A DNA stretch of 64,000 nt from Thuidium tamariscinum (GCA_947034885.2 OX344753.2:7006001-7070000), one strand, 5' to 3'; positions 48,956 to 61,696 are shown, counted from the stretch's first letter. Notes: generated from the sequence alone by a model not told the origin. Translations and numbers: made by a program.

Positions 48956-51900
48956 TGTTTTTTTCTACTAGTGAAAATACTTTACAACTACTGACATGCT
49001 TAGCTTAGAGGCGGTACCTCTGAGTCTGTTTCCCGCAACATTTTTAACCTGTCGTCTCGAGGTTTGTCAGTCCGCATGTCTTCCACCTGTGTTTTCTGAG
49101 TTGTGGGATTTTGGGACTATTCTTCTATTGAGACGTCGCTACCTCCCTTCATCTATGTACTTGGAATTCTACGAGATCCTGCACCTGTTTTTCCATACCC
49201 TTTGTCGCGTTGCATTTCCTCTGCCACCTCGTCAGGGTCAGGTGACCTCCCATACAGTTCACGAAGTTTGTCTCGCACTCCTTCTTCACCCAAGGAGCCG
49301 GTCCTTCCTAGCGTAAGACGCCGCGCATTTGCATACCGTCCATGTTCTGTTCTTGTTTGCCTCTGCGTACTACTTGCTAGCTTCTCTAGCTTCTTCCATA
49401 TTTTATAGTCAACATATTTTGGTTGTTTGCCGCCTCTCTTGATCAAAGATATCAGTTCAGACCTCTTTCAAGTTACTGCCTTACCAAGCAATGCTCTTAA
49501 GTGGTTTTCGTTGAGATCTCTGTCATACTCAAAATCCTCCTGCAAGCGGTCCTTCAATATGCACATGCTCTCATGAGTTTGCTTTCTGATGTGTGTGCAC
49601 AAAGGATCTAGTCCTCCGGCCAACTTGTTCACATGCGCAATCCATGCTGTCCAACCTGGTCCATACGGTTTTCCTTCAACATCTAGTGTTAGATAGAACG
49701 GTTTTTTCCCTCCCCTTTGTCGTTCCTGCCTTTCTTCTTGACGGGCCGCTTCTTTATAACGTCTCATTCTGCGGTCCATTGATGAAGACAACACTTCATG
49801 GTTTTCGGTTGTCACGATTTCCTTTCCCCTATCTTTATTTAATCCTCCATCGTGTGATGGTCGAAGAAGAGAAACAGAGGGTGACCTCGATTTCGAGTAA
49901 CTTCGACTCCTTCGATGTCTGTGCCTTTCATACGGTGACTGGGACCTCTGACGCTTGTGATACCTACTGTCTGGTGAGTTTTCTGTGTTGCGACGATGTG
50001 ATCGTGCCTTCATATCTTTAAGTCTCTCATCTCCATGACATACTGCCCACAAACATGACATGCTTCTTTTAAAGTCGGGAATCAAAAACCAGTCCTCCAA
50101 TACTAATGAAAATAATACTTTGACAACCCTCTTTAACGTTGCAAGTTTGTCAAGTTGTCTATGAACTAAATAGCTCATGTTCAACGTTGGCCAAAGATCG
50201 ATCTTCAATTTCTTGATGTTCATTTTGCATTCCCCATTTCCAAACTACTTATATACCTTGTTCATCTTCTTCGTAAGGTATTACCCATACAATTCAGATT
50301 TCAGAGGGACCTCATTACTTATAGACTAACCAATATGATGTACTTCCATAACATGAAATTGGGATCCCTGTAAGAAGATTCAATCTTTGTTTTAGGAAAG
50401 TAATTTCGTCACTGGATGTCCAGATCATGGAGTTAGCAACTTCCTTTATCGTTGTTAAAGATTAATACTACATGCGCAAACAAAATTTCAACCGGTAGTC
50501 GATTAGCCAATATTTACAAAAATGAGAGGACGAATAAACCATGCCCAATCTTACCAGCAGAAGGACGCCTGCCGTGGTCTTCGTCATCATTCCTGTAATT
50601 CCTTGAGTGAGGTCGTCCTTGGTAGTTCTGGGGCCTTAAAGAACGGCTGGGACTAATTGAACCTCCTCTTCGAGTTTTCCTATTCTGCTCACTTCGAGGA
50701 CTTGTATACACAGAGTCATAAGACTATTCTCTCTGCGGTCGACGTTCCTGTCTACTTGAGAAATCTTGATGGCTTACTCGTTCCTTCCGAGTACTCTACA
50801 AGAAATTAAGACCCCACCTGTCAATTTATGTTTGTTCATTTTCAAACAGGATTTTCTACAGTATCATGCATGCCTATCAATTGGTCCCACATTTAGATTA
50901 CAAATCATATTAATATACAGTGCATCTTTACGCACATCACATCAATTGCTCAGTTCTTTATGATGAGAATTTGTAATGGAACATCACTTGCCAACCATCA
51001 ACCACATTAGTCAATAAGAACTATTGTTACATACATACGATTCACAAATTAAAAGAATTCTCCTCTACTCCTCCAGTAATCCTCTCCCACATGCTGCAAA
51101 TCCTAATACACATCTAATTCAATTAATAAACTGAAATGAAATCATTGACTCAATTCATTGGCAGACTGAACCTAGTGAACATGTGTGGAAAGTCATTACA
51201 TTTCGAATTCCTATCACATAGCCAAAATACTTGTATGCCAATGACTAACATATGGGGTGTCCACAAAGCGGAGTAAAAAAACAACTGCAAAATTAAAATT
51301 AGAAGATCTAAATAGACACTCACAATGTGACGTTCGTATTGAACTAGTGATGGATTGCGTTGGAATTCCCTTCTCTCTTCAACCACATTCACAGGTGGAT
51401 GATATGATAGGACTTCCATTGCATTATGCTCTGATGTCTCCAACGTGGTCTGCGGCACTGAGGTGTGCAAATAACTTCGAGTCACCACTTCCTGCTCCAT
51501 GTTTGATGAACTGTTTTTCTTGGAAAATCCATTTGAGATGCGTCGGTTGTCAGCTTCAATGTATTCCTCCTCAATCTCGAAGACCGAATTCTTCTGTCCA
51601 TCGTTCATCTCTGCAGAATACCAAGGTAGAATTTATAGAAGAGCCCTTTCCATTTTCTCAGAAGGCAATTCACTGGGCAAATGTACAGGACAATTCTTAC
51701 TTTGTAAGACTCACCAGAGGATAATGCAGTAGGTGACATGTCCGGAGATGGTTGAACAGGATCGGAATACATGGAAGTCCTTGCCTGCTTTTGCAAACCG
51801 TTTTCTTCCAAATTAACGGATGACTTGAAAGGCATAGTTCTGTTCTGCATTCCATCCCCCACAATTTGAATCTAGCGACCACATTTCAGTGCGTCTTCTT

Positions 51901-53695
51901 CCATCTTCCGACGCAATTCGTCTGCGTTTGTTACAGAGTTCCTGACGTTTCCGAGAACGACATCAACAACAGCAGGAGAAATATTTTTTCCTTTCTTGGT
52001 ACCTTTGACACGATAGGACTTCTTTGGTACATCTACTTTTTATTTACCACTTCCACCACGGTCAACGAAGACTTCGTTGCCTTCATTATTGTCTTCATCC
52101 GCAACTGATTTCGAAGTTCCTCTGGTCTGCATTCGCTTTGATGTTCCGGACTTGTCATTTTTTTTTACACAAACTTTTGTCATTTTCTCTTGTGCAAGAG
52201 TAGTATGCTTCCTCTCATTCCCGAACTGCCACAATTCAAAGTACAGATGTAAAGCTCAAAATCCCCATAAAATTTTCCTTCACATTGAAAAAAAGGTGCA
52301 TTTTTGACTCTGTAAATGGGAATATTAATACTGGTCAGCGGTCATTTCCCATGAAGAAGCCAACCGTAAATGTGGTTACTATTACTTCCGTACTTTACTG
52401 ACCTTCTCAGTAAGCACTATGTCTTCACGTCCTATACCAGCATTGTCTACAGAATTCTATGAGCATTTAAGAGAAAACGCTCTCTGTAGAAGCCATTTCC
52501 GAATCCACTTTCTTCTACCGACTGAAGAGAGTGTCTTGGAGTCTTTGCCATGTGTCCAAAAACTTTGTACTTATTGAAGGACTAGTTGATCCTCCTAATT
52601 TCAGATTGTAATGATGTTTCTCTAAACGAGTAGATCTAAGAGAACTGAAGTGAACGTAGCAAATGAAGGGAACCTGCATTCCCTCCAACCTCGAATTGTA
52701 GCTTTCCTGGAATTAGCATGTCGGATCGTGACTTCAGTGCAAGGTTTACTATTCACTGCATCAACGACCCTACGTACGCCAGTGACGAGTGCAAGTAACG
52801 TCGATACAGTTTAGACATTTGTTAACTGTGAATGACCTCTCATAAACGTTCCACAAAAGTGTTGGCAATTTTTGCAAGAACAGAAATAATGCTACGAATT
52901 GACTTACTCGTGAACTCATGGTGTTGATTCCAAACTACGTTGTAGTTCCCTTTTCTGGCTTCTTCTTTCTACTTCGCAAGAAGTAAGATCCGCTGCCAGC
53001 AGAGGCTTGCAAGCTTGTGGATTCCAAGAAATCTTCAACCGCCTCAACGTAATTTAATGAGCTCTAACTACTTCCTGTATCAGTGTCACAATTGCTTGTC
53101 TGGAAGTCGGAGTCTGCAGTAGAATTAGTGTCGTCACTGGATGTCACGCATAGTTCATCTTCCTTAGAAAGTTGAGGAACGTCTACACATTGACAAAAAC
53201 CTTCCTCTTCGTCGCTAGAAAGAACGACAACAAAATCATTGACAAGAATGTATGGCTGCTCTTGCTTCCGAGATGGCATAGCACTTGGTCCCTCCTGCTC
53301 CACAGTACTATATCCGACTTCTGCTATACCTTTGCAGGTCTCTAGAAGACCTTCGTCTGAGTTTGTGGTTTTTGGTGGTGAAGGAGACCTCACTTTCCCA
53401 GTGCGGGCATACAATTCGGCGTCCTCCAGGGCTTTTTTGTTTAACTGTTCGTATCTGCATTGTTAGAACTTAGAAGTGGTGCAGGATTAGATGAAATGAT
53501 ACGAAGGATATCAGAGTTTAATCGGCGACGGTAACCATTTACTTTGAGCCTCTGTAAACCAGATCGCTCTCGAAATTTGCGTCTTTTTCCAGTAATATAA
53601 AATTGAATAGACTGTAGCAAATGACACCATTTGTAAAAAAACGACAACAACGCCGCCAATGCACACCAATGGGACGATGCCATAAAGCCCTGCAT

Positions 53696-54024
53696 TAATT
53701 GGATGGTAGGCAGATTACTATGGTGCAGAGACGGCGATAGAGACAGACGTCACAGCGGAGGAAAAAAAAATTTCATCCAAAATCGTCAAATTAGGTTTCC
53801 GATAAGGCACGCGTTACGAAGCAACCGAGAATACTCTTTTATTGTTACACGTCTCAACTCCTCGGTTGCTAATCGGTGGTAAGCCCTCTCTAGGAAAACA
53901 GCTTCTTTCCTTCCTTTGTGTAAATGTAGCCTCTACCTTTGTTACATCTGTCAGGAATATCGCAGTAGACAACGCTACAAGGGAGGCACTATTAAAGCTC
54001 TGGACAGGGAGTAGTGGAAACTAA
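53696..54024. promoter_or_regulatory. Putative divergent promoter region
   Basis: This 330 bp gap separates the start of the minus-strand TNP1-like gene from the ATG at 54025 of the plus-strand gene. It is CpG-rich compared with the surrounding element. I see no convincing TATA box on either strand, so the call rests on position only. Confidence 0.4.
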
Positions 54025-56273
54025 ATGCAGCAGAATGCAAGTGCAGGAGTGCCCAGCGAAGCTAACGGTGTATGCTCTAATTTTGATTTATTACCAAATC
54101 GGCGTTCAGTGCAAACACGACTAACTCCGAGAACTGTGCTGACTTTGGCGGCCATGACAGGTTCAAGGAAGTCGCCGAGGCAACTGCGATGGTAGGAAAC
54201 TACGTCCCCAAAACAAGCGTCTCTGATTCTATTCCGTTCAACGTCGCATGCCTAATCACATGTGTTTCAATTTCGGGCATTGGAAGGTGCATGAGAAGAC
54301 TGTGCTTGAAATTACTTACACGAAGTTCTCGTGGTGGAGTGTGTCTTGTAAGTACCGATTGTTGTGAACTATCACTTGTAAGTGCAAAACTTCACACGGT
54401 GTAGGAATCGGCATAGCTCCCACTCAAAATAAGAAGTCTTCGTAATTGCGGCAGAATTTTGGTGGCACGAAGGGAGAAAGAGAGGCGCACTCAATACAAC
54501 AGTGTACAGAGGTGGTCAAAACACAAACAGAAGAGGCGGCAGCAGAAGAGTTTTGGAATCGCGACTGGGAGGTGAGCAACGTTCTTCTCTACTGAATACA
54601 ACTTCACCCTTCACTCCTCATTTAATGTTGCTTAGATCAAAATGTATACATCACTAGTGATGATTCACTTGAAGGTTTCATCATGGCTATTTATTGCATG
54701 CGTGATCACGATTTCAACAAAGATTTCAGACGGTTCCCTATAGAAACGGCAAATAAGAAAAAATACGAGATATAGTGACATGATATCTTACTAGAAAGGC
54801 TAATTGAATTGCTCCGTCGAATGAAGAAATCAGGTATCCCAAATTTTCCACAAGTAATTCAGATAGTCTTCTACCCTTCTATTAGTAAATGTCTCTGTTG
54901 GTTATTTAGAAATACAATTACAAACCAAATGAACTCATTCCTAATAAACATTAGGTATTCAGGTTCTCTGCGATGGAATGTCTTGCCATTGTGTCAGTGT
55001 TCAAGTGTGGCTTTCCTGTTGGAACCGGCAGAACTAGTAGTAGATGCTACACTTGGTACTAATTCCCTAGGTTATGACTACAAACAATGCTTTCGGAAGA
55101 AAACACCGAAGTCTGTGGCCAAAGAAAAAGAAGGTTCTTTCGAGTTACATTCATTTTGAACATGTGTAAGGCAGTTTCACTTTTGGATGTGTGGAACCTG
55201 TGGGTCTGTGTGCTGGCTTGAACTATTTACTAAATAGAATTGCGATTCATTCAGAAGAGCCTTCGTCATAAAACTTTTCAATTTCTTTATATTAGATTGA
55301 AATTCATGCGCGTCTAAATCATTTCAATGAAGAATGTCGATAATGTGAATTAACAAGGACTAAGGAAGTCTGTCTTCCTCAACACAGAAGAGGAAAGTGA
55401 TCTTCAGATTTGCATTGAATGAAGCTCATCTGAACTCTGAACTACTCATGTTCTGGATATCAAACAAATACAGTAGTAGAAGAGACTATTCTCTGAATTG
55501 CTAACTTTTTGTTTCCACTCATGCAGGGTGTACCACTTCATACAGGGGACGTCGTCGGGCCTTGGAAAGTGCCGTTCATTTACAGACAGTCATCTCCAGT
55601 GTGAGTAGCATTTCTTGAACAACTCAATTTTGACATTCCTTGCATACCGCCATACCCGCTTGCATACAGATCATAGAATCTAATTATTTGCAGTGGAAGG
55701 GTTTAGAAGTCGGCACTCTAAATTGAACTAACGAAGTTATAAAAAATTGCGGAGACCGTTTCCGACGAGAACTGAACCGTCCTCGAATGCTCGTCTAGAA
55801 GTTTCCATTATGCAGAATGGGCGACTGGTGACTTCTGGTAATGATAAAACTTGAACCACAGTTATAAATATTTGACAGAGGCTTCCCCTAGTTGCCCAAA
55901 TAAATTTACCTCGTGGAACTTCTACCTCATGAAGGTTCAGGGAAACATGGACTCCGTGCACAAGAATGTTCACAGAGGCACGAGTAGGGTTCAAATTCAG
56001 AAGGACAAGTCAAAGTTCAAGATTCCTAAAGAGCGGTGCAATGGATTCTGTAGAAAAATTCCACGTGATGCTCACATGAGTACTCACTGCAGTAAACCGT
56101 GCGAAAGGAATGCCGAATCAGGAAGCACCGAACAACCTATATGTAGGCACAGTAAGAAGGTTCAGATAAGGAATCAGTTGCTGACTCTACTTGGTGATTC
56201 CTGCATACTCTTACAGAAGGCAGAAATCTTGGAAGAACAGACTCGTCTTCTAGTGGAAGACTTGTCTAAGTAG
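54025..56273 (+). pseudogene. Short plus-strand gene of the CACTA element, unknown product
   Basis: Four exons can be proposed: 54025-54191 (MQQNASAGVPSEANG, ending basic RKSPRQLR), 54531-54571, 55527-55600 (TTSYRGRRRALESAVHLQ) and 55941-56273 (basic middle with KDKSKFKIPKERC, a C-x3-C-x8-H-x2-C region, then a leucine-rich helix ending EEQTRLLVEDLSK). The borders are GT-AG and the phases agree, but the codon across the first junction reads TGA, so either the gene is broken or that junction is wrong. AATAAA at 56425-56430 could serve as its polyadenylation signal. No family is recognised; it may be a regulatory or accessory protein of the transposon. Confidence 0.4.
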
Positions 56274-57327
56274 AAAGACATTGACTTGAGTGGTTTTGAA
56301 TGAAGACTTGTTCTTCGATTGTAATAGTGCTTTCATTTTGAATACAAGGACATATGTTTCTCTATTGATCAAAAGCAAGATTGAAAGTGCAAGCTCTGCA
56401 TGGGTATATGCAAAGCTCTGTTGAAATAAAAGTCAATGGCTTGCGTGTGATGTTTGTTTCATTGGTTTCCTATGGTTCAGATACACTGGTTGCAGAGCGA
56501 GAGCAGGATCCCATAGGGAAAGTTAGTGACTTCGTAATGTACTAAATAGTTTTCCTAATACAAGGTATGTGATAGCAGTTCTCGTCTTTTGAGTCTCAAA
56601 ATTAGTTACGAAGAATGATTTACAGTTGGCTGAGCATGAACATGTGGATGTGAAATGCTTTTGAGTTTTGTCATGCATGCCATTGCTTCATCATGCTAAG
56701 TCACTCATGGAAAATGCAATTACTTGGCACCTTACCAATAGTTGCCTCAAAGTAATCCTGTAAAAGAATCATTAAATATTCACACTTGGTCCAATGTTTC
56801 CTACAGAAATCAAATTATTTGAAATAGCAGTGTTGAATTTATTTCATTGTAATAAGGATTGAAATAAGGTTGACGGTATACCATGTACTGTTCTTCAAAT
56901 TGGCAGTGCTTGGCATTATCGATTAAGAGAAGCTGAGAAAATGAATACCTTGAATTTTAAATTTGCTTGCGGTACTGTTAGTCTAGAGAAGGGAGCATTC
57001 ATATTCTTCAAATTTAGTAATATTCTTAACGTTCATTTGAAACCGTAACTGTCGCATTGATTCAGATTCTGTAAAACTGAAGGAAGCAAGGTGACCTGGT
57101 GAGGGAGAATAACCGATTAATAGAAGTATCGACTTCAGCCTTCTATAGCAGCAACGTAGGTATTCATTTCTCCCTGTATTGTATTTATTCAGGTCGTCGT
57201 CAGTAGTTGACTGCAGTGGAAGGCTACAAGAAAGCGGGAGCATGAGTTATGGTTCTGTGTCTTGCCTTATTTGTTTATCATGGAAGTGGAATGTTGAATG
57301 ATCTCTCAGTTACTGTCTGTTTTGCAG
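56274..57327. other. Spacer between two plus-strand genes
   Basis: No exon is supported here, although the TNP2 gene must have an upstream exon, because its first recognised exon follows a splice acceptor (TTTTGCAG at 57320-57327). Confidence 0.4.
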
Positions 57328-58345
57328 GATGGGTGAAAGATTAGATGCAGCTTACCACATTGAACGTTCTATAGCCAATAGACTAGGCTTGTCCGAATAC
57401 CTGTGTGCGTGTAATCAATGTAAAGGTGCAAGTGTGAAGAAGGTTCACACAATTGCGAGGCACCATAGGCGAAATGGACGAGATTCTTATCTCGTTTATC
57501 CAGTCATGGTCAGTGTAAATAAATTCTTACTGAACTCCCGTAGTTTAGTCGAACAGGTTTCCAAATATTCATAAATTTATCAGGTTAAAAAATCAGTCTA
57601 GCTTGGGAATTCTCGAACTACTCATGTTCTCGATTACCGTGTGAGGTGCATGAAGCAGCTGTTTTAGGACTTCCGGTTCTAAGGTTGTGTACAGGAGTTA
57701 ACAACAGTAATTAGTGTTTTCCTGAGGCATTAGAAGCGGCCATTCCAAAAATTACTTCTTAGCCAAATCAATTTGAAGTCCCCTAAATTTATGAAGCTCT
57801 ATTTTCTTGCAGACAGTGAACGGGAGAAACGTCAGGGGCCCCACTCGTCAAGCAGAACATGGAGAAGGGGAACCATACCGTGACACAAGTAATGATGAGG
57901 AGGAGGCTGCATTCACATGGCCAGAGAGGGATGCAGTGGACGTGGAGACCATGGCCCGAGATGCATTTGCCCGCGTCGACGACATTCACAATGACATTTT
58001 GAATGACGATGGGGGACGAGCTGATGACGGAGAAAACGCAGAAGAGGAAGAAAGGGAGGCGGTAGACATGGAGGCTCTTCTTCGAGAGTCAACTCAAAAA
58101 GTATTCGATGGTAGCCCAATCAACCGCCTACAATGCGCTATCATTATTTTCTCACTCTACAACTTGTACTCAGTACCAAACACATTCGTTGATGCGTTGC
58201 TTACATGGATTGCTGGCGACTTGTTGCCCACATCAAATTGCTTTCCACGTACATCATATGAGGTCAGGAGCATTTTGATGAAGTGGGGACTAAAGCACAA
58301 GCAAGTTCACTGCTGTCCTAATGGACATATATTGTACGAAGGGGA

Positions 58346-58477
58346 CACTAGTAGAAAATCTCTCTAGTTCTGTTGATTTGGTCGCGTTGATGATCAACAG
58401 ATTTCTGTTAATCAACAGAAATCTGTTGATCATCAACGCGACCAAATCAACAGAACCAGAGAGATTTTCTACTAGTG
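58346..58477. mobile_element. 132 bp foldback CACTA MITE inside the tnp2 domain region
   Basis: An almost perfect palindrome: the two 66-base halves pair at all but two positions. Ends are CACTAGTAGAAAAT and its complement; GGA flanks both sides (58343-58345, 58478-58480). Insert plus duplication is 135 bp, exactly 45 codons, so the frame after it continues unchanged, but the insert itself supplies a stop (58365-58367). It splits the C-x2-C finger region of TNP2. It carries the same subterminal GTTGATTTGG(T/A)CGCGTTGAT as the left end of the large element, so it is a miniature of the same family. Confidence 0.97.
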
Positions 58478-59408
58478 GGAGAATGAAGACCTGTCCAGTT
58501 GTCCAACGTGCAATCAGCCACGGTATATTCCAGGTTCAAATACTGTACCCCAACGAGTTGTGCGTTACTTTGATGTAATCAAGCATTTGCGAAGGATGTT
58601 CAGATGTCCAGAAATAGCCAAGCTCATGACATGGTACAGTTCCAACCAATCTTGTAGTGAGAAGATGTTTTCCGTAGCTGACAGTGACCAGTGGAAGGCT
58701 ATCGATCAAGCTTACCCAGACTTTGCAGAAGTGCTCACAAATCTCCAATTGGGATTAGTTGGCGATGGTGTTGTTCCTTTTAAGAACAATGCTGTCAAAC
58801 ACTCAACATGGGTTTTATTAATCACCATTTACAATTTGCCACCATGGTTATTAACAAAAAAGTTTTTCATATCCCTGGCTATATTAATTCCCGGCCCTAA
58901 AGCACCAACAGCGGAAAACATAGATATATTTTTAGCACCTTTGGTTCGAGATTTGCAGAAGTTGTGGGAAGGAATTCCGGCTGTGAATATGTCAAAGCTA
59001 GAGGGAGAAAGGAATTTTACGTTGAGAGCTCTGCTGATGTGGACGGTCAACGATTTCCCAGCTTATGGTCTACTAGCAGGGCAGCAAGTGCATGGGTACA
59101 AAGGCTGTCCTTTATGTGGTCCAGAGACTTGTAGTGAGTACGCTATGCTTTTGGAGAAAATGATCTATTTAGGTGGGCGAAGATATTTGGATGAAAATCA
59201 CAGATTTCGGAGGGCCAAATCCTCATTTAACAACCAGCAGGAATGGTAATTACCTCCCAGAAGAGCAACAGGGGAAGAAGTGTTTCGATGGGGTACCGGC
59301 AGATCAGCATTCCTGCAAAATGGTGGAGTAGAGAATTCTGATGAAGATCTAGTCAAACTCCACGGCGTGAAGCGCTGCAGTATCTTTTTTCTTCTTCCTT
59401 ACTGGAAG

Positions 59409-60807
59409 GTAAGAGTCACTCATTCCATGATTGAAGTATTAGTGTTTGTTTAGATGAAATTAAGCATAGTTTAAATTGTACTTCTACTCCTTATGAAAGT
59501 GCACTGTGTCTAGACTTTTGGTAGTTCACAACTACTGAATTGTTAGTGGGGACTCTGTCTAAACAGATCGTTAATGAATAGTTAGGTGGAGCTTCTTCTT
59601 CAATATTTGGATGTAACATACAGAAAGTGTGGTGGATAAGATGAACGAATTGGATTAACCCCAAAATTGGTAGGCACTGACTTCAATTCTGGCGAGTTGA
59701 GTCGATGAACTGGCAGTGCTTGTTTCGGAGCTATCGTTCACGAATCGCCAAGAAATTGGTATTAGCTGGACTCGCAGTAGTTCTATATGGAAGCACTTGC
59801 TTTGGAATGCGTTAGTGAAAGAGAGTAACGAAAGAGCAGAGGTGGCTGGTAATTAAGTCTTCGATGTAGAGTAGTGCATGCAGTAGTGTCCATTTTGGGG
59901 AGTTGCCTTTGTGCATAGCAATTTCATTCGAGGAGTTAGTGTTGGTAGTTGGAAGATGCTTTGGAAATAGTAGTTAAATCCTATTGTATTCCTCAGGCTC
60001 GAAGTACCTTAACGAGTACTTAGGAATTATAAACTGTTGTTAATATATTGGGATATATTCTCCGAACAGGTGGTTTTCTGTTGTGTTGTAGTACTTTTGT
60101 TCATAATATAAATGTATTGCCTTTGCTTATTTGACAAGTGTTTGTTTCAGTAGGGCGGAATAACAAAGTTTCAGGCCATATAAGAAGGGGAGGAAGTATA
60201 TTTGTGTGATAAGTATTATTTTGTAGTCCAATAATGCGTACATGCAGAGGTCGCTCCTGTTTAAGATTTGGTATCGTCCAAGCTCAAGTAGTTAGAGCGT
60301 GAACGGTCCAGATGGTCAACGTAGACATCAAGGGGAATATGTTGGGCAGGAGTAAGCCTTCTCGAACTAAAAGTAGAGGTCTGAAATGATGAGTTCACGA
60401 ATGGGAGGTTTTTTGAATGCTTCATCAGGAGATTTCTTCTAGAATTGGAGAACGTCAGGAAGTGAAGGGTGTTTGTAACTTTGTTTTTCTCTGCACCATA
60501 TAGAGTGAAATCTATCTAAATTCAGAATATTATATTGTAGGTGCTTCATTTACCTATTCAGTGGTGGGATTGCAGTAGTATTGTATCATGATCGATATGT
60601 ACAAGTTCGCGGTTACAGTGTAGATAAGTCTGTAGCCTACAGGTTGTGACATGTTCCCTTTGAAGTATGCAAAGTATTAAAGTAGAAGGTCACCCTGTTA
60701 GGCAACATCAATGCGTATGCATGATTAAATTAATTAATTTCAATGAATAGTCATTCTTATTGCCATTTAATTCATGGTTTTAAGTTCATGCGTACTGATG
60801 ATGGCAG
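59409..60807 (+). other. Intron of the TNP2 gene
   Basis: Bounded by TGGAAG then GTAAGA at 59409 and by GATGGCAG before 60808, with coding phase zero on both sides. It interrupts the protein between the tnp2 core (SIFFLLPYWK) and the DLLVRHVLDVMH segment, a position where the family protein is continuous. Nothing else is seen inside. Confidence 0.75.
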
Positions 60808-61696
60808 GATCTTCTGGTGCGTCATGTCTTGGATGTCATGCATTGCGAGAAAAACTTAGCTGAAAATTTTTTGAGGACAACTTTTGGCGAAAAAGATAGC
60901 CCTGCTGTAAGAGCCGACATGCAAGCACGAGGGATAAGACCTCATCTTCACTTACAACCTCGTGGGCCAAGCAATGATCAACTGTACATGCCGCATGCAT
61001 CGTATGTTCTATCTGCAGTGGATAAGGCCAAAGTTTTACGAGTGCTGTAGAAGTTGAGGACGCCAACACACTATGGATCAGCATTGCACTCGAAGGTAAG
61101 CAAGGGCAAACTCAGTGGTTTAAAGTCATATGACTACCATATATTGTTGCAGCAAGTATTGCCGTTATGCTACAGGAAGATATCAAACAAAGCCCTTGCA
61201 GAAACAATAATGCGCTTGAGTACATTATTCCAAAAGTTATGTGCGAAGACTGTGAACCGCAATGACAGGGAACAACTTCATTCATATTCGGCAGAAACAA
61301 TGTGTATGCTTGAGAAGGAAATGCCACCTTCATTTTTTGATATTATGTCCCACTTGCCTCATCATCTGGTGGAGGAGCTCTTTCTATGTGGTCCTGTTCA
61401 CACAAGATGGATGTACCCGTACGAAAGGTACTTCAAATCTTTGAAAGGACATATTCGAAACTTATCCCGGCCAGAAGGAAGCATTGCTCTAGGATATGAA
61501 GCAGAAGAAGCGTTGGGGTTCATCACAAAATATATGTCAGAGTATAAGATGACATCTCGCAGGGTGTGGGATGACAAGGAAGAACCAGTGATGGTTGACG
61601 AGATATTGGAGGGAAAAGGCAAGCCGATAATGCTAACGGAAGAATTAAGGGTTGCAATGCACGATTTTGTGTTGGACAATGCCTTTCACCTGCAGC

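Larger units (their letters stand above)
47854..48973. mobile_element. Non-autonomous CACTA element, 1,120 bp, in an intron
   Basis: Terminal repeats CACTAGTAGAAAAACAGTGC match the left end of the large host element. AAA flanks both sides (47851-47853, 48974-48976). Subterminal AAATCAACA words recur at both ends. It sits between exon ends 49018 and 47793 of the TNP1-like gene, so it lies in an intron and would not disturb the frame. The interior is unlike an autonomous copy: it holds an inverted repeat, a tRNA-like module and a 56-57 bp tandem repeat, each described separately. No transposase frame. Confidence 0.93.
47551..53695 (-). pseudogene. TNP1/Transposase_24-like CACTA gene, RS-rich, decayed
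   Basis: Exons on the minus strand can be joined in phase: 53695-52910, 52225-51715, 51610-51324, 50795-50555, 50042-49018 and 47793-47551, all with GT-AG borders, giving about 1,000 codons. The N-terminal part is acidic and serine-rich (VVVLSSDEEEGF), followed by a basic stretch (RSRKKKPEK). The middle has arginine-serine repeats (RSQSPYERHRHRRSRSYSKS near 49.9 kb). The conserved end matches the second CACTA protein (Transposase_24 type) in layout: KPFYLTLDVEG, WTAWIAHVNKLA, a KIWKKLEKLA helix, an N-A-R-R block with GRTGSLGEEGV, and a terminal coiled coil (ISRLEAEVKSL). It probably bound subterminal repeats. One frame break lies near 53.45 kb, and eight in-frame stops follow (53064, 52935, 52040, 51872, 50724, 49468, 49153, 49117). 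The start ATG may be 53695 or 53683. Confidence 0.75.

Noticed and set aside
49593-50021. 142-codon plus-strand frame.
   Set aside because: It lies opposite the conserved exon of the TNP1-like gene and is a shadow of it.
49468-52042. In-frame stops as evidence of an alternative genetic code, programmed recoding or U-to-C RNA editing.
   Set aside because: All three stop codons are affected, the gene also has a frame break, and that kind of editing is known from plant organelles, not nuclear transposons. Decay is simpler.
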